DNA of 15,904 nt from CAJBLF01 sp964494005 (GCA_964494005.1 CAZBQE010000020.1:1-15904), one strand, 5' to 3'; numbered from the stretch's first letter, positions 1-8,524 are shown. The notes: generated by a model not told the origin, from the sequence alone. Translations and numbers: made by a program.

Positions 1-935
1 GCATTCAATCCTATATAGCTATATTGACTGAATGATCTTGCAAGATCTTCTATGATTCTGTCTGGTCTTTTTGGGTCTGGTGAGGTAACTAATGCTCTTA
101 TTTTGACTGAGAAAATTTCTTCTTCACCCTTTTTGTCTATATCTCCTGTTTGTTGTTGGGTGAGATCATTTTTTTTGTTATCGTCGTCTTTTGGTGTATC
201 TTTATCACTACTTGAACTAGTGACTCCTTTTCGGATATCTTTGATGAGCATCCCTAAAAGTCCTTTATTTTTTCCTTCTTTGATTTTTTTGCTTTCTTTT
301 CTTAGAGATTTTAATGCATCTTCATCAAGTGGTGAAATGAGTACTTGCAGACACATCTTTTCGTCGGTAAAGACTTTGGAATATGCTGAGAGGATACTAT
401 CCATCGGATCTGCTTCAAAGACTTCATAGGTTTTGATTGGATAGGCGTTATTTTTGCTGAGTGTAAATTCTCCGCCTGCCATAATTTTTCCTTCTTCTAA
501 GATTTTTGGTTGATTAATCGGGTCTACGACTGCACCGATAAAAAATGATGAAACTAATTTTTCCATGGTTTCTATGTGTTCTTCTGGTATGCCCATGATA
601 AATTTGATGATCTCTTTTTCGATGAGCATTTCCATACTGATATAGTTGTGTCCAAATTTTTTGTGATTTCGCTTATCTTCCACTATAGAATAAAAATTTT
701 TATAAATCTGATTCATAATCTGAATGTTCTGTTTCATATCTCTGATCGTATCTCCTCATTCATCGCCTCCTTTCGTGGTTACGCTTTTGGGGATTTTGAT
801 TTGGATGAATTTTATTTTTTTACTTTGATTGATTCTATGTTTTTTTGCTATTGAAGAAAATATTATCTTGAGGATACTTGTTCCCAAGATTCGTAGTCCT
901 AGTGCGATAATAATCAGTATCAATACGTCTTTCAT
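1..935 (-). CDS. Membrane-anchored VirD4/TraG-like protein, N-terminal part (runs off window)
   Basis: Partial gene: 311 codons are visible from ATG at 935 and the C-terminus lies beyond position 1. Residues 4-25 form one hydrophobic segment (VLILIIIALGLRILG), so the protein is probably anchored in the membrane by its N-terminus. An amphipathic region follows (about 65-90), then a folded region around residues 95-225 and a charged Lys/Asp/Ser/Gln linker (about 235-265). The last visible part (EIFSVKIRALVTSPDPKR) resembles the segment preceding the ATPase domain in the long VirD4-like proteins common in CPR genomes. The gene at 5552-8524 has the same order of elements, so this is likely a paralogue whose ATPase part is outside the window. 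One in-frame TGA (756-758, residue 60) reads as Gly; with the standard code the protein would start after it and lose its membrane anchor. No Shine-Dalgarno. The family is inferred by eye from pattern similarity. Confidence 0.6.
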
Positions 936-953
936 ATGTTTTTTTTTCGTTAA

Positions 954-969
954 AACTGCATTTGCAGTT
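954..969. repeat. Perfect 16-bp palindrome in leader of the 935 gene
   Basis: AACTGCA-TT-TGCAGTT lies between the -10 box (977-982) and the start codon of the minus-strand gene. It could be an operator or a small leader hairpin. Nothing in the sequence shows which. Confidence 0.4.
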
Positions 970-976
970 CATTACT

Positions 977-1004
977 ATTATAGTTAATATAAGCAAAAAT
1001 GCAA
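977..1004 (-). promoter_or_regulatory. Promoter for the minus-strand gene starting at 935
   Basis: On the minus strand TTGCAT (1004-999) and a perfect TATAAT (982-977) are separated by 16 bases. Transcription would start near 970, leaving a leader of about 35 bases. Confidence 0.6.
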
Positions 1005-1107
1005 ATTTTGTCTTGGATTTTGCGGTTGACAGATAATCTTTATTTACCAAAAATATGAAAATGGTATATGATTTGTTTTTTTAGAATACCTTGTTCTTTT
1101 TGCTCAT

Positions 1108-1135
1108 TTTGCTATTATGTCCTAGGTTTTATACT
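1108..1135 (+). promoter_or_regulatory. Possible promoter for folD
   Basis: TATACT (1130-1135) has a poor -35 match, TTTGCT (1108-1113), 16 bases upstream. It would start transcription only a few bases before the ATG at 1149, giving an almost leaderless mRNA. A perfect TTGACA at 1026-1031 has no good -10 at normal spacing. Confidence 0.3.
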
Positions 1136-1148
1136 TTATATATGTGGT

Positions 1149-2090
1149 ATGCTCCTTTCGTGAAAAGAACTTTCTGCTTTGCTCAAGCAAGAACTTATCA
1201 ACAAAAGAATTACAATGTTTGGTGATGCGAAGAAATATGTCGCTATCATTTTTCTTGGTGACGACTATTCTTCTTTTGCGTATGTAAAACATAAAAAAGC
1301 ATATGGAGACTCTATATGACTTCCGGTCATTGTTTTCTGACAAAATCATCAAGCAGAATATGATAGGAATCAGGCGGGAAAATTTGATGATGTCGGTATC
1401 TATATCAATCAAAATTATGATTCCGTCTGAAAGGTTATGGAACTCATCAGATATCTCAATCATGACGATGAGTGTGTAGGTATTATTATTCAGCTTCCTT
1501 TGCCGGAACAATTTTTGCCGTACAAAGAGTACTTGTTGGCTGCTATTACTCCTCAAAAAGATGTAGATTGATTGGGATGAGTGATTCTCTGACTTTCAGA
1601 GATGGGGCTCGTGGATTTTATTCCTGCAACTCCGAAAGCAGTTTTGTATCTTCTTGAAAAATATGAACTTGATGATTTCAAAGGCAAAACGATAGCAATT
1701 CTCGGACAAAGTAATATTGTTGGAAAGCCACTTGCTATCGAGTGTATCAAAAGAGGAGCTACGGTCTATACGTGTAACTCTAGTACACCACCAGAACAAA
1801 TTAAAACTATTGCTAAGATGGCTGACTATATTATTTCTTCTACTTGAAAAATTCATTTGATTGATGATTCATTTGTTCGTAATGACAAAACACAGATTAT
1901 TGTGGATGTGGGATATGGACATATTGACGGTAAGCCGGTTGGTGACGTAAATATCGAGACCATCAAAGATAAAGTTGCTTCGTATACACCTGTTCCTGGT
2001 GGTGTTTGACCACTTACGGTCGCGTGTATTTTTGATAATGTGTTTACGCTGCAGGGGTATGAAGACGTTTTGAAACCTTACAAGCTTTAG
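1149..2090 (+). CDS. folD: FolD: methylene-THF dehydrogenase / methenyl-THF cyclohydrolase
   Basis: 313 aa, ATG 1149 to TAG 2088-2090. The bifunctional cytosolic enzyme NADP-dependently oxidises 5,10-methylene-THF to 5,10-methenyl-THF and hydrolyses that to 10-formyl-THF, supplying one-carbon units. Family residues are visible: Tyr45 and Lys49 in YVKHK (the Y-x3-K catalytic motif), Gln115 in IIIQLPLPE, Asp140 in KDVDG, the nucleotide-binding GQSNIVGKP (about 186-194) and YTPVPGGVGPLT (about 280-290). Nine in-frame TGA codons must be Gly, two of them at near-invariant positions (1569-1571 in KDVDG; 2007-2009 in GGVGP). The loop after KDVDG lacks the usual FHP. In-frame ATG 1149 gives an N-terminus (MLLSGKELSALL) that lines up with the usual IDGKxLA start. 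No Shine-Dalgarno. It appears monocistronic, with a repeat-filled spacer before the next gene. Identification is firm. Confidence 0.95.
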
Positions 2091-2111
2091 CTCCCCTGAG
2101 AAATCGGGGTT

Positions 2112-2280
2112 GCGTAATTTACTTCGTGTAATTTACTTCCGTTGGTCGCATAATTTGCTGCGTGTAATTTGTTCGCTACGCTTACGTAATTCATTACCAA
2201 TTACAATTAATTACGACCGTAGATCAAATTACGGGCGAAGCTCTAATTACGTTCCGTAGGAATAAATTACTATTTATTAC
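2112..2280. repeat. Spacer array of taattt/aaatta words, inverted about its centre
   Basis: The 201-base gap between folD and the next gene holds no ORF. It carries about four degenerate copies of gtaatttacttc/gtgtaatttg on its left side and about four of aattacg on its right in the opposite orientation, meeting near 2190. The whole spacer is therefore an imperfect inverted repeat able to form a long AT-rich hairpin or cruciform. Just before it, CCCC and GGGG around 2092-2110 could form a weak stem with no T-run. Confidence 0.6.
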
Positions 2281-2291
2281 TATTTATTTTT

Positions 2292-3356
2292 ATGGTCTAT
2301 GACATAATCATAATAGGTTGAGGTGCGTCGGGCTTGTTTTGCTCGATGTTTTTGCCGAAAGAACGGAAGAAATGCATTATAGAAAAAACTGATACACTCG
2401 GTTCTAAGGTGTTGCTTTCTGGTGGAGAGAGATGTAATCTGACTAATATTCATTTGAATCCAGAACTTCATTATGTTGGTCAATCGTTGAAATCTTTGCC
2501 ATCGGCATTTCATACATTTTGACCACAAGATATCATTTCTTTTTTGCAGGAACATGGTATTGAAACTGTGGAAGAACAAAATGGAAGAATTATGCTCAAA
2601 AGCGGAAAATCCAAACAGCTTGTAGAATTCCTTGTTGTGCAATCCCATGTTAATCAAACGGAACATCTACTCAATCATGAAGTACATGCGATCAGCACTG
2701 CGAATGATGCGACATTTGTCGTTACCACATCTGCGGGGGTCTATTCTGCACAGCGTGTAATCATTGCGACGTGATGAATGACCTATCCGCAGATTGGTGC
2801 TACGCCATTTGCTTATGAAATGGCTGCGCAGCTTGGACTTTCTTTGTCGCAGCCGCATCCTGCTTTGTGTGGTATCGATACGCAAGAAGTTGTGGAAGCT
2901 TTGGCGGGTAATACGGTACAAGCAACTTTGAAATTGTTTTGTAATAATAAAGTTGTCTATGATGCAAAATGACCATTGTTGTTTACTCATACGTGAGTAA
3001 GTGGACCTGTTGTATTTGATGCGACTTTATTTATCGATGATGTTTCCAAATTCTCTTTGCAGATAGATTTTGATTTGGCAGGTACGAGCAAAAAAGTCAT
3101 TCAATATTTTAAGCTCGTAAAAGGAGACACTCTCCGTGATTTTCGTATCAGGTCATTGAAATCAATCAATGAAGCGAAAGTGTCTGTTTGAGGAATTTTA
3201 TTGTCGGATTTGGATCAAGGATTTCAATCTAAAAAAATTCCTTGACTGTATTTTATCGGCGAGTCGCTCGATATTACGGGGAAGACGTGAGGATATAATT
3301 TGCAGCGAGCATGGACGAGTGGGTTTTGCTGCGCTAAAAATATAGTTTATAGTTAA
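2292..3356 (+). CDS. HI0933/YhiN-family FAD-dependent flavoprotein
   Basis: 354 aa, ATG 2292 to TAA 3354-3356. Residues 2-14 (VYDIIIIGGGASG) are the dinucleotide-binding fold that holds FAD; the middle Gly is TGA. The family signatures follow in order: GGERCNLTN (about 44-52), ATGGMTYPQIGATPFAYE (about 159-176), THTGVSGP (about 233-240), and the C-terminal PGLYFIGESLDITGKTGGYN (from about 317). These mark the HI0933-like (BaiN/YhiN) NAD(P)/FAD oxidoreductases, whose physiological substrate is generally not established. Nine TGA codons read as Gly, including two in a row at 2772-2777 (T-G-G-M). At 354 aa it is somewhat short for a family usually near 400; the middle insertion domain looks reduced. 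The last codons and stop lie inside a tatagttta repeat, so the C-terminal tail may have been altered by that repeat. Cytosolic, no signal peptide. Confidence 0.9.
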
Positions 3357-3375
3357 TAGTTTATAGTTTATAGTG
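3341..3375. repeat. Direct repeat of tagtttatagt over the flavoprotein stop codon
   Basis: The word agtttatagt, with the variant agttaatagt, is repeated head-to-tail three times. The stop codon of the upstream gene falls inside it. Confidence 0.6.
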
Positions 3376-3431
3376 ATGGAATTGTCTTATTATGGACTAT
3401 GGTGATAGTATTTAAATAAAAATGTCAACGT

Positions 3432-3458
3432 AATCTGCTTCTTGGAGGCGGATTTTTT
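3432..3458 (+). terminator. Rho-independent terminator of the flavoprotein gene
   Basis: A 10-bp stem, aatctgcttc / gaggcggatt, with two G-U pairs and a 3-base loop (ttg) is followed by a run of T. It lies 75 bases after the stop codon. Confidence 0.8.
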
Positions 3459-3484
3459 GTGAATTTTGAAAAAATGGATATAAT
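3457..3484 (+). promoter_or_regulatory. Promoter for corA
   Basis: TATAAT (3479-3484) lies 16 bases after TTGTGA (3457-3462), 29 bases before the ATG. The -35 box overlaps the T-run of the preceding terminator. Confidence 0.55.
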
Positions 3485-3513
3485 CAATATGCTCTTTATA
3501 TTGTAGCTTATCT

Positions 3514-4578
3514 ATGAAAATAACGTTGAAATCAAAACTCAAGAATATAGGTCAAATGCCTGGAAGTGTCATTTATACTGGTGATACGATGACTGTAGAA
3601 TCGCTGGTGCATATGATACATTACAATGATGATGTTGTAGAAACCAACGTGAAGGATTTTAATGAATGTACGTCTTTGCCTTCGCGTGGTGTGACGCGAA
3701 TAGATTTTATAGGTGTTGATCAAACTAATGATGTTCAGGAAATAGGACAAGTCTTTGATTTACATCCGTTGACACTTGAAGATATTTCGAATATTCAGCA
3801 ACGTCCCAAAATCGATGATATGGAAGACTATATTTTTGTGTCGTTAAAAAAGTTTGAGTATTATAGAGATACGCAAATTTTGGATGAGGAACAGATTAGT
3901 TTTGTTTTGGGTAAACGTTATCTTATTTCTTTCCAGGAAAAGGAGGGAAATGATGATTTTGAAATAATCAAAGAAAGAATCAGGAAATCGAAATGAAGAA
4001 TCAGAAAAATGTGATCTGATTATTTGTTGTATTCTTTGATGGATTCTATTGTAGATAGTTATTTTGTGGTTTTGGAAAAAATAGAGGATGATATTGAATT
4101 GCTTCAGGATGAATTATTGAACTCTCCCACTACGAATACACTTTCTCAAATACAAACTCTCAAACAAAATATTATTTTGCTTCGCAAATCTATACGACCA
4201 GTGAGAGAGATACTTTCTTTTTTGCAGAGATTTGAATCTCGTCTTTTTAGTCAAGATCTTGCTACCTATCTGAGAGATGTATATGACCACACTGTTCAGA
4301 TTGCTGATGGTTTGGAGACATTTAGAGATACGCTTTCGTGAGCTTTGGATATTTATCTTTCGAGTTTAAGTAACAAAATGAATGGTATCATGAAAGTGCT
4401 TACTATTATTAGTACGATTTTTATTCCTATGACTTTTGTTACTGGATTTTTTGGCATGAATTTCAAATATATGCCTGATTTTATGGGCAAACCACTTTCT
4501 TATCTCTGATTTTTGTGAATAATGGTGATTCTATGATTATCTATGGTGATGTTCTTTAAGAAGAAAAAACGATTTTAA
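3514..4578 (+). CDS. corA: CorA-family Mg2+/Co2+ channel
   Basis: 354 aa, ATG 3514 to TAA 4576-4578, a normal CorA length. CorA forms a homopentameric inner-membrane channel for Mg2+ (also Co2+, Ni2+). The N-terminal part (about 1-230) is the cytosolic domain, with DLHPLTLEDISNIQQRPKID near 87-106 as expected, followed by a long helical region (about 170-285). TM1 is about 290-312 and ends in the diagnostic FFGMNFKYMP, with GMN at 314-316. TM2 is about 331-348, and the short tail KKKKRF is typical. Six TGA codons read as Gly, three of them in TM2 and just before it (LGFLGIMVILGL). With the standard code the gene breaks after residue 160 and loses both membrane helices. It is monocistronic, flanked by its own promoter and a downstream terminator-like hairpin. 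Confidence 0.93.
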
Positions 4579-4649
4579 TGTTAGTTTGACGCTCAAAATT
4601 TGATGTATGAAGTACGATATAATGATAAAATTATGTTTTTTTTGTTGTG

Positions 4650-4672
4650 TTTGATACCTATAGGTTATCAAA
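4650..4672. repeat. 23-bp near-perfect palindrome downstream of corA
   Basis: TTTGATA and TATCAAA flank CCTATAGG, with one unpaired base. There is no T-run directly after it, so it looks more like an operator or RNA stem than a terminator. A TATAAT lies just upstream at 4618-4623. Confidence 0.4.
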
Positions 4673-4680
4673 AGTTAGTA

Positions 4681-4726
4681 AAAAATGCTCATTGTAAAGC
4701 GTAAAATGGGTATTTTTCTTTTTTAC
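4681..4726 (+). terminator. Intrinsic terminator after corA (long A/T-rich stem)
   Basis: AAAAATGCTCATT (4681-4693) pairs with AATGGGTATTTTT (4705-4717) over 13 bp with two G-U pairs and an 11-base loop. A further T-rich tract follows to 4724. It sits about 100 bases after the corA stop, so it ends either the corA transcript or a short separate RNA. Confidence 0.5.
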
Positions 4727-4757
4727 TTCCAAAAATATATTTTCTGATTCTCTTTTT

Positions 4758-4786
4758 TTGATTTCTACTTCGTGTACGGATATACT
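4758..4786 (+). promoter_or_regulatory. Promoter for the gene at 4891
   Basis: TTGATT (4758-4763), 17 bases, then TATACT (4781-4786). This predicts a leader of about 98 bases that contains the AACTAACA repeats. Confidence 0.65.
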
Positions 4787-4799
4787 TATATCACAATAC

Positions 4800-4860
4800 A
4801 ACTAACAACTAACATTTAATAACTAACAATTAATAAAAAATATTCAATCACTGTTAGTTA
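4800..4860 (+). promoter_or_regulatory. Leader RNA with three AACTAACA copies and one complement
   Basis: AACTAACA occurs at 4800-4807, 4807-4814 and 4821-4828. TGTTAGTT occurs once, at 4852-4859, and could pair with any one of the three. The best stem is TAACTAACA (4820-4828) with TGTTAGTTA (4852-4860), 9 bp. The element lies in the leader of the 4891 gene. It may be regulatory or just a spacer repeat. Confidence 0.4.
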
Positions 4861-4890
4861 AGTTATTTATCTTCTTATTACATTATCAGT

Positions 4891-5331
4891 ATGGAAAATT
4901 TCAACACTAGATTATCATCAGAATCAATTCGTAATGTTAATGCTCTTATCCAAAAGATTGAAGGTGTATGCAAGGATATCGAAAAGAGTCTTGCGATGTG
5001 TTTTGAACTTAGTGGCGATTCTGTAGCGCAATACAGTGTTACGACTGCTGAAAAAGTTGAGTCTGAATTTGTTGATAGAGTAGTACTCAATATCGACAAG
5101 ATCAAGAATCATCTTAACGATCTCAAAAAAGCTTTAAACAAAAAAGTCATTATTGATACAACAGATATCGAAAAAATTATTGGTTCGTTACAGGAAACAT
5201 CTGATACTTTGCAAGGATTCCTTCTTTCCAACGGTTTCTTCAACAATACGTTTCAGATGCCGGTTATGGAGATTCAAGGAGCGATTGATCAAATATTTGA
5301 AGAAGTTTCGTTGGTGGAGCAAGTTGCTTAG
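4891..5331 (+). CDS. Hypothetical helical protein
   Basis: 146 aa, ATG 4891 to TAG 5329-5331. I do not recognise the family. The sequence has no signal peptide or membrane segment, is rich in Glu, Lys, Asp, Ile and Val with heptad-like spacing (for example about 15-40 and 60-85), and should be almost entirely alpha-helical, possibly a small bundle or coiled coil. It has few glycines and no TGA codon. ATG 4891 is the first ATG after a good promoter (4758-4786), and coding composition starts there. The gene stands alone between corA and a convergent terminator, so neighbours say little about its role. It is very likely real because the ORF has both a promoter and a terminator. Confidence 0.75.
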   Translation: MENFNTRLSSESIRNVNALIQKIEGVCKDIEKSLAMCFELSGDSVAQYSVTTAEKVESEFVDRVVLNIDKIKNHLNDLKKALNKKVIIDTTDIEKIIGSLQETSDTLQGFLLSNGFFNNTFQMPVMEIQGAIDQIFEEVSLVEQVA

Positions 5332-5337
5332 TCATGT

Positions 5338-5360
5338 ATACCGACTGATATCGTCGGTAT
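5338..5360 (+). repeat. Hairpin just after the 4891 gene
   Basis: ATACCGAC / GTCGGTAT is a perfect 8-bp stem with a 7-base loop (TGATATC), 7 bases after the stop codon. No T-run follows. It may protect the mRNA 3' end. Confidence 0.55.
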
Positions 5361-5373
5361 CCTTTCGATATCG

Positions 5374-5403
5374 TGAAAATCCTCGAAAACCTTCGGATTT
5401 TCA
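5374..5403. repeat. Second hairpin of the convergent junction
   Basis: TGAAAATCC and GGATTTTCA form a 9-bp stem; a nested CGAA/TTCG pairing around AACC is an alternative. No function is evident. Confidence 0.5.
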
Positions 5404-5449
5404 TCGCATCTCAAGTAAGCGGTCTTTATAAATATATTTACTGAAAAAC

Positions 5450-5478
5450 TCCCGCGGTATATCCGTCGGGATTTTTTT
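5450..5478. terminator. Bidirectional terminator between convergent genes
   Basis: TCCCGCGG pairs with CCGtCGGGA (one bulged T) around TATAT. Seven T follow on the plus strand, and GTTTTTC follows the hairpin on the minus strand. It can end both the 4891 transcript and the transcript of the 5552-8524 gene. Confidence 0.75.
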
Positions 5479-5492
5479 GATTTGTTCGTTAT

Positions 5493-5549
5493 TTCGAACT
5501 TGTTTCGGAATTTGTAATGAGATACTGAAATGAATTCAGGATGACGTAA
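5493..5549. repeat. Interspersed palindrome-like repeat remnant
   Basis: The stretch holds a near-palindrome (ttcgaacttgtttcggaa) and then CTGAA/TTCAG followed by gatgac. It resembles the short 'tgaaa...ttcaggatgac' palindromic repeats seen between genes in many bacteria. The resemblance is from memory only. Confidence 0.35.
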
Positions 5550-5551
5550 AT

Positions 5552-8524
5552 CTATTTTTGACTCCAAACGACTTTTTGCTCGCCGTTGATTTCCTTAAAC
5601 TCTTTGGCTTTGACTTTGATTTTGTCACCGATGTTGTAATATTTTTTTCGTTCGACTCACGCAGGAGCTACGATGAAATTTTTGTGGAGTAATCCTTCGA
5701 CGCCTTTGACGGTGATGAACATTCCGTAGTTGTACATGAGTTTGATGTAGCCGTCATATTCTTTTCCGAGTGTGATATCTTTGATACTAAAGGTACCGTC
5801 GTTAACTATTTCTCCTTGATAAGCAGGGGTGATGTCTTTTTTTTCTTCTGTAACTTTTTTTGGTTCAATGTCTTTTTCTTTTTCTAGTTTAGCGATATTT
5901 GGGCAGAATTTGAAGTAATCTTGCTTTTTCGCTCCAGCTTGTTTGTAGATATCGTTAAGTTGTTCTATGGTGCGATCTTTTTTTCCAACCCGGATCATGA
6001 GTGGTCCATTATTTTCTATGGTGATAGTTTGATGTTGGTAAATATCTACGTGAACCGAGATTTCTGTTCATTTTCCAAATGCTACTTTTCCGCCTATTTC
6101 ATATTTCAATGTCGCTTGGTCTTCTAATCATTTTGGTTTACTGTATCGAATTGCTTTGTGGGAATAATGTTCTGTATCGAATATGATAGCATCTGGTTCT
6201 TCTCCGTCGATAGCAAATTCTGTGAAGTAAGCAGTATTTTGTTCGACAAAGAGATCGTGTAAGTTTTCCACTTCTTCTTCGCTGACGCCGATTGCTTCGA
6301 GTTTCGCTTTTTCCATGACTTTCTCTTGAACGGAGAATGTTTTATTTGTCCATGCAGCCATGAGTTTTTCGAGCTGACCTCTTTCCATTGCATATCTTTG
6401 TCTGGATTGTTTTCTAATTTTATCAATCAATTCGAGTGATCCTTCTGGTGATGTAATTGGTAATGTTTTCATTGAAAAAGGATCAGATGAAATTCCATCG
6501 ATCATCAGTCTGATATAGGTTGTGTATTTTGGTAAAGAAATAAGATCATTGACGGTCGCCATATTTTTGAATTGTCCGGTAATGATGTCTGCGTCGTCTT
6601 TTCCTAGGGTGAAAGCTACGGTTGTACCTACGTTTCCAAAGATAGCATCCTTGGTTTTTTCATCAAGCTGTGCGGTATATTGGTTGGCTACGATGAGTGA
6701 TAATTTATATTTTCTGGCTTCCGATAAAATGGTTGCGAAAGATTCTGATGCGAAGTTTTGGAACTCATCGATATAGAGATAGAATGGTCTTCTCTCGTGT
6801 GCGGCTATATCTGCTCTCGACATGGCGTCGATCTGAAATTTCGTAACGAGCAAGGATCCGATCATGTTTGCATTATCTTCTCCGATTCTTCCTTTACTGA
6901 GGTTTACAAGTATAATTTTGCCTTCATCCATTGCTTTCCTGAGATTCAATTTTGTTCTTGGTTGACCAAAAATATTTCTGACCAATTTGGACGAAAGGAA
7001 TTGTCCGACTTTATTGGTAATTGGCGATATCGCTTCTTCTCTCTGTCTTGGTTGTCGTTTATTAAATTCTGTTGTTCGGAATTTTAAGACGACAGAATCT
7101 TTGATATATGATATGACCTCCGTACGGAAGTTTTCGTCGATAAGCATCCTGAGAATATGCATCAATGTCGCGTTTGGATAGTCTACAAGTGAGATTGCTA
7201 CATTTCTGAGGATATATTCCAATCTTGGACCTCGGCTATCGCCGAATAATTTTTTAAACGTAGAGACGACTCCGGATGCGATGAGATTTTTTTCTTCTTC
7301 GGTGTTTCCTTGTAAGAGATTAAATCCGATAGGAAAATCAGCATCTGATACATCAAATAAGATAACATCATTGATTCTATTAGTCGGAATATGTTCAAGA
7401 ACGGTATCTACCAATTCACCGTGTGGATCGAGTAATGCTAATCCGTTTCCGGCGATCATATCGCTTTTCAAAAGGTTTGCGATAAAGGTCGATTTACCGG
7501 TACCGGTTTTTCCGACAATGTACATATGTCTGTATTTATCCTCTTTTCTGATTCCAAAAGTAATTTTTTCTCCTCTATAATCTGTGTATCCGAGTTGTGT
7601 TAATTCTGTTGCTTCGGTGTTTTTTGTTGTAGGCAGATTTGTCGGATATGGTAATTTTCTATACAGCGTATAATCCAGTCCTTTGGTAAAATTTTCTGCA
7701 GTCGGGATGTGAAAAAAATTTACTGCTTGGGAATGGAGCATACCGTGAAAGTATTCAGAGGTTTTTACTTTTAATTTTCCTTTGTCAGTGAATGGTGAGA
7801 ATGCTGAGATAAGATTTTTTTTTATATTTTCTTTGGTGAAATGATCTTTACTGAAAATTTTGTAACTGAATGATCCGAAAATTTCTGGCTTTATTTCTTC
7901 TGGTTTTTCAACCGGTGTTCCGTCTTCATTTTTTTTCTTTTTTGGTTCTCGAATTCGTTTTGCGAATTTTTTTACATAGTCAAAAAAGCTTTTTGAAAGA
8001 TTGAAGGTATAGGTAAAGTAAATATTAAGTTGAGAATTACTATCTACGAGATTATAGAGTGAAAAAATACCATTCATAGGATCCATATAGGTTCCGCCTC
8101 TGGTGAATTCTTCTTTGGTAAGCATTTTGCTTTCTTTGTCGAATTGGAGCCATTCCTTTTTTGTGGGAAGCTCTAAAGATTCGTTAAGTTCTCCAAGATC
8201 TGAAGTCGGATAGTTTGCATAGAAAGTGTTTTCAAAATAGCTTTTGAAATCTCTAGGTACGCCGACATAGAGTTTGATATCGGTAGCATTTCCTCTGATG
8301 AGGAAGATGATTTTCCTATTTTTTAAACTGATGATATTTTTACTGATAGTATCTCGATGATTGACGCCGTGATCGTTATCCTTGAACGGTTTGATATGAA
8401 AAAAAACATATCCCTTGGTATGTTCTCCGGAAATTATGGGTTGTGGTATTTTTTTTCCTTTCGGATTTTTTTTTGTAGTTGCTCAGGCAAGCATTTTGCC
8501 TAGCTTTTCGGCGTGTTTTAACAT
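5552..8524 (-). CDS. TraG/VirD4-like ATPase with C-terminal S1-like domain
   Basis: 990 aa, ATG 8524 to TAG 5552-5554; an in-frame TAG just upstream fixes the start region. Residues 1-330 are the variable N-terminal region typical of the long CPR VirD4-like proteins, with a Lys/Glu-rich linker near 190-215. The motor follows: Walker A GKTGTGKST (338-346), LLDPHGE, and Walker B YLYIDEFQNFA with D586-E587. The region around SEARKYKLSLIVANQY is typical of TraG/TraD coupling proteins. A helical region lies at about 760-840. Residues about 919-988 (EYDGYIKLMYNYGMFITVKG, then GLLHKNFI and YNIGDKIKVKAKEF) fit an S1/OB RNA-binding fold. Such ATPases drive DNA or protein through conjugation-type machines. 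Four TGA codons (residue 14, 6125-6127, and two more before 5650) read as Gly; without them the S1 part would look like a separate ORF. There is no clear N-terminal membrane helix, unlike the gene at 935. Confidence 0.88.

Noticed and set aside
52..854. Plus-strand ORFs opposite the first gene
   Set aside because: They are antisense to a continuous minus-strand reading frame (1-935) with a promoter, membrane helix and family-like sequence. They are Ser/Phe/Leu-rich shadows.
1026..1031. Perfect TTGACA as a folD -35 box
   Set aside because: No acceptable -10 lies 15-19 bases downstream; the nearest TATG-type words are too far away.
1122..2990. Minus-strand ORFs opposite folD and the flavoprotein gene
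   Set aside because: Complementary shadows of clearly recognised plus-strand enzymes.
4633..4704. 23-codon ORF downstream of a TATAAT
   Set aside because: Too short, no ribosome-binding signal, no recognisable sequence, and it overlaps a palindrome and half of a terminator stem.
5657..5998. A separate S1-domain gene starting at ATG 5998
   Set aside because: The frame is open without TAA or TAG back to ATG 8524, and only TGA codons (Gly) intervene, so it is the C-terminus of the ATPase.
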